From a bacterium (GTDB lineage Bacteria; Zhuqueibacterota; QNDG01; DSAB01), in NCBI GenBank assembly GCA_016931965.1, contig JAFGDT010000013.1, positions 1 to 64,000 on the forward strand: a DNA stretch of 64,000 nt, written 5' to 3'. The position numbers were made by a program, and so were the translations under genes. Within the stretch, counting starts at the first letter, position 1. Each line of letters begins with the position of its first letter. Positions 38,649 through 46,866 of the stretch are shown here, in pieces. The notes under the pieces were generated by a model, which ran no database searches, had not been told where the DNA came from, and saw nothing but the letters and a program-made list of their open reading frames with translations.

Positions 38649-39157
38649 TGAACATTTTTTATAAACAACTTGGCCAGCAAACTGTTTTCTCCGACAGCAC
38701 CATAGAGAATCAGCAGCGATAACGTGGTGACTGCCACTCCTGCAATCAAAACACCCAAGACATTCGCCACGGCAAATTTCTTTTTACTCACACCCAAAAG
38801 ATAAGCTCCGAAAGCTCCCGTATAGACACCCGAACCCGGAAGAGGAATCCCGATAAAAAGAGCCACACCCAATTCACCATACTTTTCAATATAGGGATGA
38901 ATACGATGCCGCGCCCGTTCGAGTATCGGCCATATCTTATGGTCAAACCATCTCCATTTCCGTATAAAACTGAATATCGGACCGAGAACGGCAAAAACAA
39001 TCCATCCTAAAATAATATTGACAATAACGCAAACCAGAAATACAACCGGCCATGATAACTGATCATCCATACTGAATATACCGACAGGTACAGATGCCCG
39101 AAGCTCAAGTGCCGGAATCAATGTAATCGCTGTCAGCCAAAGAATCGCCTGTAACAT
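38645..39157 (-). CDS. Small multidrug export family membrane protein (COG2426 type)
   Basis: 170 aa with about four hydrophobic segments (1-25, 35-62, 95-128, 132-160). The N-terminal TLIPALELRASVPVGI and the central FIGIPLPGSGVYTGAFGAYLLG segments are characteristic of the family named 'small multi-drug export protein'; its substrate is not established. AAAGGA lies five bases before ATG 39157. The gene is 40 bp downstream of the GT2 gene, and its stop is followed by the tRNA-Pro gene, so the three may be co-oriented parts of one locus. Confidence 0.85.
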   Translation of the reverse strand: MLQAILWLTAITLIPALELRASVPVGIFSMDDQLSWPVVFLVCVIVNIILGWIVFAVLGPIFSFIRKWRWFDHKIWPILERARHRIHPYIEKYGELGVALFIGIPLPGSGVYTGAFGAYLLGVSKKKFAVANVLGVLIAGVAVTTLSLLILYGAVGENSLLAKLFIKNVH

Positions 39158-39197
39158 AGATATCCTTTAATAGGTTCTGAAAGAGCAATATAACTAT

Positions 39198-39869
39198 CTA
39201 TTTTTCTTTGATCAATTGAATGATTAATTTGCAAAATCGCTCTGTATCCTTCATTCGATCAATATGACTGATTGGATTGTCGTAATTTACAACAATCGGG
39301 CAAAATGAAACGGAAAATCCCTTGCGAATGGCTTTAATTAATAATTCCGTCTCCGTTTCATAATGACTGGTATTGAGCGCGATATGTTTCAGTACATCAC
39401 TTTTAATCAATCGATAACCAGTCTGACTATCGGGTATCCACTGTTTGGTCATCGCCGACACAAAGAGTGAGGTCAGCCGATTGGAACAAATTCGGTCAAA
39501 TGGCATCTCTCTTAATTTAAAACGTCTTATTCCCAGTACAATGTCAGCCGATGTCCTTTCCATTGTCGATATAAAATCGGGAATAGCATCACCATCATGC
39601 TGCCCATCGCCATCCAAAGTGAGAACACCATCGAATCCATCCGATAAAATCCATCGAAATCCGCTTTTCAGGGCCTCCCCTTTTCCATTATTTTTCTGAT
39701 GACGAATGAGATGAATATGTTGCTTCTGGATCATGTTGCCATTTCGTTCTGTGGATCCATCATCTACGACACAGATACACCGATTGGGAATATAACGTCG
39801 TACTTTTAAAAGAACATCCTCGATTCGTTTCCCCACATTAAAAGCAGGTATAACAACACCAACTTTCAC
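39198..39869 (-). CDS. Glycosyltransferase family 2 (polyprenyl-phosphate mannosyl/glucosyltransferase-like)
   Basis: 223 aa, GTG start with AAGGAA about seven bases upstream. A GT-A fold is evident: VVIPAFNVGKRI at the N-terminus, CVVDDGST (nucleotide-binding Asp pair) near residue 35, NGKGEALKSGFRW, and the metal-binding LTLDGDGQHD near residue 83. DSQTGYRL near 140 is also typical of dolichyl-phosphate-mannose-synthase-like enzymes. No transmembrane segment is visible, so it is a single-domain cytoplasmic enzyme charging a lipid carrier or modifying an envelope glycan. Paired with the membrane protein downstream. Confidence 0.88.
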   Translation of the reverse strand: MKVGVVIPAFNVGKRIEDVLLKVRRYIPNRCICVVDDGSTERNGNMIQKQHIHLIRHQKNNGKGEALKSGFRWILSDGFDGVLTLDGDGQHDGDAIPDFISTMERTSADIVLGIRRFKLREMPFDRICSNRLTSLFVSAMTKQWIPDSQTGYRLIKSDVLKHIALNTSHYETETELLIKAIRKGFSVSFCPIVVNYDNPISHIDRMKDTERFCKLIIQLIKEK

Positions 39870-40234
39870 ACAAAGTTTCCTTAAACTGCTATATGAAAAA
39901 AATGAGTCTATTGAATCTTTTTCAACTCTTGTTTTTCAGAATTGAGATAAATTATAATCATATTCATCGAGAAACGCAATATTTTTTTCCTCGATAATCT
40001 CAAAAAGATTTTGAGCTTGCCTTTCATTTGGACTTTTAGTAACTTTAACTGGTTTCTACGAGACTGAATGAACAGGTGTTCATTATTAAAAAACAAGAAA
40101 ATAATTTCAGTTTTTAGAAACTTTTTAAGAATTTATGAGTACTAAACGATGGTATTTGAAGAGAGGCAAAGGATAGACGGTTTCTTTTACAACATGATTT
40201 CAAGTGAACAAAAAATAAGCGGAAGGACAGTAAC
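39870..40234. other. Intergenic region without a recognised gene
   Basis: AT-rich gap between divergent genes. It contains a perfect hairpin CTCAAAA-AGA-TTTTGAG (39999-40015) and a minus-strand open stretch of 40 codons (40055-39936) without a start. Nothing here can be named. Confidence 0.5.
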
Positions 40235-40720
40235 ATGGTGCAATTCGATAAAGATGGACGATTGATTATCCCCATCACCAAACGGGGTAAAGACAAAGAT
40301 AAAGACAAAAACGCCAAATATGTCATCAAGAAAGCCTACTGTCCAAACGGTTGTAATATTATTGATGTGAACCATCCCATCAATGGATTCCCCGGATTAC
40401 GGATTAAATACAAACGGCCAGGCGTAGAAGGAGAATTGGTCCTATCCGCTATCGAAGGAGATTTTGATAAGATTATTCTGTCCGGTTCCTTGGAAGAAGG
40501 GGTAAAAGACGAGCTCTATTGCCCCCATTGCGGTGAGATGTTTAAAAAATTAGTTTCATGCAACTGTAAAGAGGATGCCGATATGGTCATCATCGGTCTT
40601 ACACCCCATCTGGACTTCAATAATGCGATTACTTTCTGTAATGTTACAGGCTGTCACAATGGATCCTATGTCAAATCCGGAGACATATTAAGACATATCC
40701 GGTTAAAAGAAGGCTTCTGA
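40235..40720 (+). CDS. Cysteine-rich unknown protein with zinc-ribbon-like motifs
   Basis: 161 aa, AAGGA seven bases before the ATG, no signal peptide. Cysteine clusters at YCPNGCN (about 35), YCPHCGEMF (about 99), SCNCKED (about 110) and FCNVTGCHNG (about 139) suggest one or two bound zinc ions. A beta-rich middle (GLRIKYKRPGVEGELVLSA) separates them. I do not recognise the family. It stands alone on the plus strand; nothing nearby suggests a role. Confidence 0.7.
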   Translation: MVQFDKDGRLIIPITKRGKDKDKDKNAKYVIKKAYCPNGCNIIDVNHPINGFPGLRIKYKRPGVEGELVLSAIEGDFDKIILSGSLEEGVKDELYCPHCGEMFKKLVSCNCKEDADMVIIGLTPHLDFNNAITFCNVTGCHNGSYVKSGDILRHIRLKEGF

Positions 40721-40737
40721 TAATGGCAACAAACAGA

Positions 40738-40766
40738 TTGACAAAGGGTTCTTATATTGATAAATC
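40738..40766 (+). promoter_or_regulatory. Putative promoter of the tandem secreted-protein cluster
   Basis: TTGACA (perfect, 40738-40743), 17-base spacer, TAAATC (weak -10, 40761-40766). It is the only promoter-like site in the 370 bp before the gene at 41090; the remainder of that gap shows nothing else. Confidence 0.4.
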
Positions 40767-41089
40767 ATTTTTTTTCATAACCTCTCCCTTATCCAATAAT
40801 CATATTCGATATGTTGTGCTGGGAATGAAAAAACGCAAGAAACACCGGTTTGAATGTGTTAAATAGTATATTTCTTTATTCAATGAGACACTGTGCGGCA
40901 TTGAGCGTAACAGAAGATGGTTATTGGATTCTTCCATAAAAAGATACACACCCTCCCAACAGGATTTACAATAAGGTATTTCTGAAGAAGAAAATGGATA
41001 ATACCCACATATCCGAACATCCAAATTGAAGAGCATACAGATCCAAGGAAATGATTCATTCACAATTTTCATCAAATATGGGTTGTGAC

Positions 41090-42886
41090 ATGCATACAAA
41101 AGTATCACGAAGAATTATCTTTAACACAGGTTTCTGGGTATTGGTTTGGATAAATACTCTGTTCTGTACAGAAAATATCCGCAATCGAGAGTTTGCATTA
41201 AAACAGCGCTATGAAAACGATCAATGGATTGATGAATCGAAATCCTTATTTTACTATGATTCATCCAATCAATTGAATTCGATCGAATATTTTAAATACC
41301 AAAACAACAACTGGGAAAATGATATTATCATAACATACTCCTATAACGCCGATGGCCAATTGGAAGACAGAAAAGAAACAGTCGTTATTACTGAAGAAAT
41401 ATTATCTCACGAATTGTATCAGTACAACGGTAAAGGTCAATTGACTCAAATAACCATTCCTGACGTTCCCTGGTTTCAGGCAAAAAGTATTTTTGCTGTA
41501 AGAGTCTCAACATTTAGTGATATTATTCGATTAGATCCCTATATCATGACGAACCACTTGCAGGATATCCGATATACGTATGATTATTCTGGAAAATTAA
41601 CAAAAATAAATTACCACGTCGTATCTGATTCAGTTCCATCTTCAATTGAGTTTTTTCCTGCAGATAATTCAAACAGACCTCACCCAATGGATATCATGAT
41701 TACGACAGAAGATCAATATCTTAATGCGATACAATCTTACGGTGACAGCTTAAAAAATATATACCCTTTTAATGAACGTAATGTCGCATTTGGAGTTGGA
41801 GAATACACTTATATTTCCAATGGACATCAATTATCTGTTATCTATAATCATCCTTATTGTATTCATTATGACACATACCACCGTTTTTGGTCTTTCTATG
41901 AAATGATGTATCCAATTGACATGAGAACCACCTGGATCTACTCATCCGACACAGATTCTACTTTTAAAATCAATCCGCAAATAGGACACATCAATCCTCA
42001 AAAAGAGATGATGCCATTCAGGGACATGACTTTGTTCTGGTTAATGAAATTATTCACCGAAGATCAAACATCTTTGCCAATTGATTTTACAGGTAGATAT
42101 GACGGTCTTGATGAAGCCCATTACAGTTCGAAAACTGAAAAAAGTCTTTCTTTAAGCAATTATTATATTCCGGGGAATGATTATGACAATTTTTATGAGC
42201 CACGATTCCAGGGAAGCTATCCCGTCCAGGACAGAAAAGTCATCAAAATAATAGAGCAATATCGGTTGAATCTGACCAAATTGAATTCTCCGATCTTTTA
42301 TGGAATTGCTTGGGAATATCTAAATCAGTGGGTTCACTATTTAGAAAGAAATTATGAATATAACGATTCGGGTCAATTGCAAAGAAACATGATAAAAAGA
42401 TGGGAATGGGACCGAGAAAACAATACAGATCCATCGAGTGGCTGGTGGGAAAATGACAGCCAGTATACATTTCAATACGATGAATCGGGCAACTGTGGTC
42501 AAATCAATTGTTCCATTTGGGATACCGAAGACAGTGCATGGAAACCTCTATTTAGAATAACGTACACCTATTCCGATGCTTCAAATGGAGAGTCTCAGCA
42601 AGAGCCGTCCCCGATTCAACTGTCAAATTATCCCAATCCATTCAACACATCCACCCATGTTCAATTTATTTTGCCGGAACCTTCGGAAGTATCGCTGAAG
42701 GTTTATGACATCACCGGAAAATGGATTCAAACGATCTTGCCAAAACAGCTGCTGACGGGTCAACGCCATACCGCTGAATGGAACAGCAAAAACAGCGAAG
42801 GGGAAACCGTTCCTTCTGGGATGTATCTGTTTCAACTGGAAGTTGGGGATCAACAGTTCGTTCAAAAATGTCTGTATGTGAAATAA
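41090..42886 (+). CDS. Secreted protein with YD-like repeats and type IX sorting domain (paralogue 1)
   Basis: 598 aa from ATG 41090, chosen because it gives a normal signal peptide (RRIIFNTGFWVLVWINTLFC); an in-frame ATG at 41051 would add 13 residues without a better ribosome site. The body has spaced tyrosine-rich repeats of the form ITYSYNADGQLEDRKE, LYQYNGKGQLTQI and FQYDESGNCGQI, resembling YD/RHS-type or 'YxYxxxGxL' beta repeats. The last 88 residues are a NYPNPFNTST sorting domain ending in KCLYVK. Function unknown; probably exposed at the cell surface. It shares its whole length with the next gene. Confidence 0.8.
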   Translation: MHTKVSRRIIFNTGFWVLVWINTLFCTENIRNREFALKQRYENDQWIDESKSLFYYDSSNQLNSIEYFKYQNNNWENDIIITYSYNADGQLEDRKETVVITEEILSHELYQYNGKGQLTQITIPDVPWFQAKSIFAVRVSTFSDIIRLDPYIMTNHLQDIRYTYDYSGKLTKINYHVVSDSVPSSIEFFPADNSNRPHPMDIMITTEDQYLNAIQSYGDSLKNIYPFNERNVAFGVGEYTYISNGHQLSVIYNHPYCIHYDTYHRFWSFYEMMYPIDMRTTWIYSSDTDSTFKINPQIGHINPQKEMMPFRDMTLFWLMKLFTEDQTSLPIDFTGRYDGLDEAHYSSKTEKSLSLSNYYIPGNDYDNFYEPRFQGSYPVQDRKVIKIIEQYRLNLTKLNSPIFYGIAWEYLNQWVHYLERNYEYNDSGQLQRNMIKRWEWDRENNTDPSSGWWENDSQYTFQYDESGNCGQINCSIWDTEDSAWKPLFRITYTYSDASNGESQQEPSPIQLSNYPNPFNTSTHVQFILPEPSEVSLKVYDITGKWIQTILPKQLLTGQRHTAEWNSKNSEGETVPSGMYLFQLEVGDQQFVQKCLYVK

Positions 42887-43036
42887 ATCATATGCATGGG
42901 CAATAAACAAACATTAAAAATTATTAATCTATTTGGGTATTGTTGTGAAAAACACTATATTTCTCGATTGGTTGTTCAAAAAGGATGACCCTGAAGATTA
43001 ATGTAACTTTGTATGTTTGTTTAACGGGAGTAATCA

Positions 43037-44815
43037 ATGACTTTGACTATTTTACGCACCTCATATATTCTATATGTATTTATTGCATGGCTACACTTAG
43101 GATTTGCCAGTTATGCACACAGTTCTGAAAATCTTTCAAATAGAGAAACCGCACTCAAGCAAGTCTATCAAAACGGTCAATGGATTGATGAATCAAAGTT
43201 GGTATTTGTCTACAACCTATCGAATCAACTGGAGGCTGTTGAACATTATGAATGGAGCGGTGATGTATGGGAAAACGACATCACCATCACATATGTTTAT
43301 AACGCTGAAAATCAACTGGAGGAAAGAAAAGAGACATTAATCCCTTCCAATGAATTGCTGGCTTCTGAATTATATGAATATGATGAAGAAGGCCGTCTTA
43401 TTCAAATATCGTTTCCGGACGTTCCCTGGTATCAAGGGAGAGGTATTTTTGGCGCGAGGGCAGTGGGTACACAGGATTTATTGGATCCTTATCTATTGAT
43501 CAGCTATATGAAAAATCTGCATTATATCTACAATGATTTTGGATTGATGACGCAAATCGAATACAACATTAAATCCGACTATCTCTCAAACAGTATTCAT
43601 TTCTTTCCGGTCAATCCTTCAAACCGGCCACATCCAATGAGCCCGACAACGGGGACTCCCGATGATTATGCGGACAGTTTAAAAACACTTGAACCGGTCA
43701 GTATCTATGACGAAGTATCGATACCGGGCAATTATTCTTACATCACCAACGGAAATCAATTGTCCGTCATCTATACCCATCCTTCTCATTTGAGGTATCA
43801 GGAGCATCACCGCTTTTGGGATTTATACGATATATGGTATCCAAACGAAATGAGAACCATCTGGATCTACTCAGCAAACGTGGATTCACATTTTATATCC
43901 ACACCACAAATCGGGCACATCAATCCCCAAAAAGAAATACTGCCTTTTAAAGATTTATTACACTTTTGGATAACCCGGCTGTACGAAGAGGATCAAATTC
44001 TTTTACCGATCAATTTTTTCGGCAATTACGATTATATCGATTGGGAACATTACACTTCCAAGACTGAAAAAAGTCTTTCTTTAAGCAATTATTACATTCC
44101 GGGAAATTTTTACGATCACTTTTATGAACCGCGTTTTCAGAGCAGCTATCCTGTTCAGGACAGACAGGTTATCAAAATCCTCGAACAATACAGACTTCGC
44201 TTCGCTAAGTTAAATTCTCCAATTTATTATGGAATTAGCTGGGAATTCCAGGATGAATGGATCAATTATCTTGAAAAAGGATACATATATAATACATACG
44301 GCCGTTTGGAGAAAAATGTTTTAAGAAGATGGGAATGGGACAGAGCCAACAATACAAATCCATTCAGTGGCCGGTGGGAAAATGACAGCCAGTATGAATT
44401 CCACTACGATGAATCGCGCAACTGTGACCAAATCAATAGTTCCATTTGGGATACTGAAGAGAGTGCATGGAAACCACTATTTCGAATAACATACACCTAT
44501 TCAGATATCTCTAATGGAGAATCGCACCAAAACCCGACCCCCATTCAAATGTCGAATTATCCCAACCCATTCAACACATCCACACGGGTCCAGTTTCTTC
44601 TGCCGGAACCTTCGGAAGTATCGCTGAAGGTTTACGACATTACGGGGAAATGGATTCAAACGATCTTGCCGAAACAGCTGTTGACCGGTCAACGCCATAC
44701 CGCTGAATGGAACGGCAAAAACAATGAAGGAGAAACCGTTCCTTCTGGAATGTATCTGTTCCAATTGGAAGTTGGAGATCAACAAATCGTTCAAAAATGT
44801 TTGTTTGTGAAATAG
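43037..44815 (+). CDS. Secreted protein with YD-like repeats and type IX sorting domain (paralogue 2)
   Basis: 592 aa; GGGAG six bases before ATG 43037. Signal peptide about 1-30. Collinear with the gene at 41090: same YD-like repeats (ITYVYNAENQLEERKE, LYEYDEEGRLIQI) and the same distinctive KTEKSLSLSNYYIPG segment in the middle. The C-terminal sorting domain matches that of its neighbour at 81 of 88 residues, much more than the N-terminal parts do. Tandem duplication is clear. Next come a lipoprotein gene 40 bp downstream and a TonB-dependent receptor, suggesting one transcription unit. Confidence 0.82.
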   Translation: MTLTILRTSYILYVFIAWLHLGFASYAHSSENLSNRETALKQVYQNGQWIDESKLVFVYNLSNQLEAVEHYEWSGDVWENDITITYVYNAENQLEERKETLIPSNELLASELYEYDEEGRLIQISFPDVPWYQGRGIFGARAVGTQDLLDPYLLISYMKNLHYIYNDFGLMTQIEYNIKSDYLSNSIHFFPVNPSNRPHPMSPTTGTPDDYADSLKTLEPVSIYDEVSIPGNYSYITNGNQLSVIYTHPSHLRYQEHHRFWDLYDIWYPNEMRTIWIYSANVDSHFISTPQIGHINPQKEILPFKDLLHFWITRLYEEDQILLPINFFGNYDYIDWEHYTSKTEKSLSLSNYYIPGNFYDHFYEPRFQSSYPVQDRQVIKILEQYRLRFAKLNSPIYYGISWEFQDEWINYLEKGYIYNTYGRLEKNVLRRWEWDRANNTNPFSGRWENDSQYEFHYDESRNCDQINSSIWDTEESAWKPLFRITYTYSDISNGESHQNPTPIQMSNYPNPFNTSTRVQFLLPEPSEVSLKVYDITGKWIQTILPKQLLTGQRHTAEWNGKNNEGETVPSGMYLFQLEVGDQQIVQKCLFVK

Positions 44816-44855
44816 CATCTGATAAGATAAACAATGGATCGAAAGAGGAATGAAA

Positions 44856-46829
44856 ATGAAACATAGTGTGAAACAGTTTGGGGGATCGTTTATATGGTCA
44901 TTCGCCATTCTCCTATTTTTACATTGTGCCAATCAACCGATCAGTCCCCTCGGTGAAGAAGAAATCAAGTTATCCATTTTTTCGGTTATCAACCCTGCTA
45001 CATGCACCCAAAAATTGTATGCCAGTCACACATTGACCTTTCAGGATTATACATCAGGCAATACCGAAAATTTGGCAGTGGATGATATTTCCGGTACAAT
45101 TCTCGGTCCTGACGGCAATTACGAAATCATAAAAATGGATTATCAAAACAATCCACTTACTCTGCAGGATAATCGATACGACGACGATTTTTTATGGGGC
45201 AGTGGCCGTTTCAATTATATCTTTGACGGCCCTCCGATCCGTTTCGGCCAGGAATACAGTCTCTCCCTAACAAGTGAAGAATTGGGTGAAGTTTCGGCAA
45301 GTACAATCATACCCGGACCATTTGAAATAACAGAAATCAGTATTGAACCAGAATTATCAACCATGGACCTTATCCTGGATATTGGTGACTGGGGATCGAA
45401 CAACGAGAAATACAAACCCAACCATTTTCGTGTGGTATGGTCGGAGAGTGAGCATGCGGCAGCCTACTGGCTGGATATTTCTGTACTGGAATATGACATA
45501 CCCGAAGACCTGCAACTCAACTACGATGGCACAGAGTACAGCTGGCCGGATTTTGGCGATAGTACCCGTCTGCTTGATATCCCCTATTATGAATACCCCG
45601 TCTATTTTCGGGACTCAGAAAACAATCCGGTGCGCGGCTATTTGACCATCAAAAATGTATTGGAAATGCCATTGGATGATTTTCTTGAAATGGTTGATTT
45701 TCCAAAAGATTTCGAATACAGATTCGAACACACCTACCGCCTTCGTGTGCATGTCCATGCGGTCAGCGAATCGCTCTACGGTTTCTTAGCAAACAGCAGT
45801 TTAGAGGGAGAGAAGGTCGGACAGATCAGCATTATTCCAGACATCAGCAATATCAGCAACGGTTTTGGAATTTTTGGAAGTGCCTATACACAAACAGTAA
45901 CGGCAAGATTATACAACTATATTCTCCAAACAGAATCACCTACATCCCAAAATGGTATCAATTACTGGTATATGCAATTCAACGATGTTTACACATTGGA
46001 TCAGATTATCAATGATGAATTCAGTAGATTGATATTTCATGAAGGATTGGAAGGGCCCGTTATTGATGGACCTGAAAATAATACTCTATTAACGGCTGAT
46101 CAACCTTTAACGCTTTTCTGGGAACCAATCGAAAATGTTGAAAAATATTTGCTTGTTTTAAAACCCCATTATTTGTGGTTTGGTGCCGGAAACCTGGCCT
46201 ACATCTTGGATGAAAATGAGTTCGAACTCTCCTGGGAGGACATCCCTTATCGCGACTGCCAAATTACCTGGTATGTGAAAGGATTGTCATCGCTGGATCA
46301 TCATTCAGGTTATGTGATAGAGCCGGCTTCAGACAAGGCGCCGCTTGTCTTTAGCAATGAAATTGCCACACCGTGGTCAGAATCTCGGACGATTCAAACC
46401 CCTTCCGGGGAATGGCCCGGTTTTGAAAACCAAAAACCCATTCTATTGGCGCCTGAGAATTCCGATGTGATTGCACCCAATGGGACACTCCGATGGAAAT
46501 CCATCGAAGGGGCCGATGCCTATTTGTTAACGATCAGTACGGATCAAAACAGGCCTGTCATAGCCGTAACAAGCGATACATTGATTTCACCCCCATTCAC
46601 CAATAACCATGAAAATATTGATGGTTTGAAGACCATCTCAACCTTTTCATCCGGAACACAATATCAAATCCAGCTCTGCGCGCTCAGAGTGAAAGCAGGA
46701 ACATTGGCATTCTCAATCAACGAATCATCAAACCAAGGGCTTCCGGAAATCTATTCACGATACCAACATCCATCGGGAATCATTTTAAAGACCCAATGGT
46801 CTGACATGATCACCTTTCAAGTTCAATAA
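44856..46829 (+). CDS. DUF4249-like lipoprotein with C-terminal Fn3-like repeats
   Basis: 657 aa from ATG 44856, six bases after AGAGGA; the ATG at 44850 would sit directly on that site. Lipoprotein signal ending LFLHC (Cys24). The first part (about 30-360) resembles DUF4249 proteins, which in Bacteroidota are encoded next to TonB-dependent receptors: beta-rich, with VDDISGTILGPDGNYEI and YSLSLTSEELGEVSAST. Two similar Fn3-like modules follow (GPENNTLLTADQPLTLFW ... and LAPENSDVIAPNGTLRW ...). It probably works as a surface partner of the receptor encoded 37 bp downstream. The DUF4249 assignment is by general likeness and context. Confidence 0.65.
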   Translation: MKHSVKQFGGSFIWSFAILLFLHCANQPISPLGEEEIKLSIFSVINPATCTQKLYASHTLTFQDYTSGNTENLAVDDISGTILGPDGNYEIIKMDYQNNPLTLQDNRYDDDFLWGSGRFNYIFDGPPIRFGQEYSLSLTSEELGEVSASTIIPGPFEITEISIEPELSTMDLILDIGDWGSNNEKYKPNHFRVVWSESEHAAAYWLDISVLEYDIPEDLQLNYDGTEYSWPDFGDSTRLLDIPYYEYPVYFRDSENNPVRGYLTIKNVLEMPLDDFLEMVDFPKDFEYRFEHTYRLRVHVHAVSESLYGFLANSSLEGEKVGQISIIPDISNISNGFGIFGSAYTQTVTARLYNYILQTESPTSQNGINYWYMQFNDVYTLDQIINDEFSRLIFHEGLEGPVIDGPENNTLLTADQPLTLFWEPIENVEKYLLVLKPHYLWFGAGNLAYILDENEFELSWEDIPYRDCQITWYVKGLSSLDHHSGYVIEPASDKAPLVFSNEIATPWSESRTIQTPSGEWPGFENQKPILLAPENSDVIAPNGTLRWKSIEGADAYLLTISTDQNRPVIAVTSDTLISPPFTNNHENIDGLKTISTFSSGTQYQIQLCALRVKAGTLAFSINESSNQGLPEIYSRYQHPSGIILKTQWSDMITFQVQ

Positions 46830-46866
46830 AAGAGATAAAAAATATCATTATACAGGAAAATAATGA

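Noticed and set aside
38422-38655. Open reading frame over the tRNA-Pro gene (and a similar one at 36623-36832)
   Set aside because: Its sequence (ARMLREHEAVGSN...) is simply the translated tRNA; such frames are a well-known artefact.
39936-40055. Minus-strand 40-codon stretch with protein-like composition
   Set aside because: No start codon, upstream stop, no recognisable family; mentioned only in the intergenic entry.
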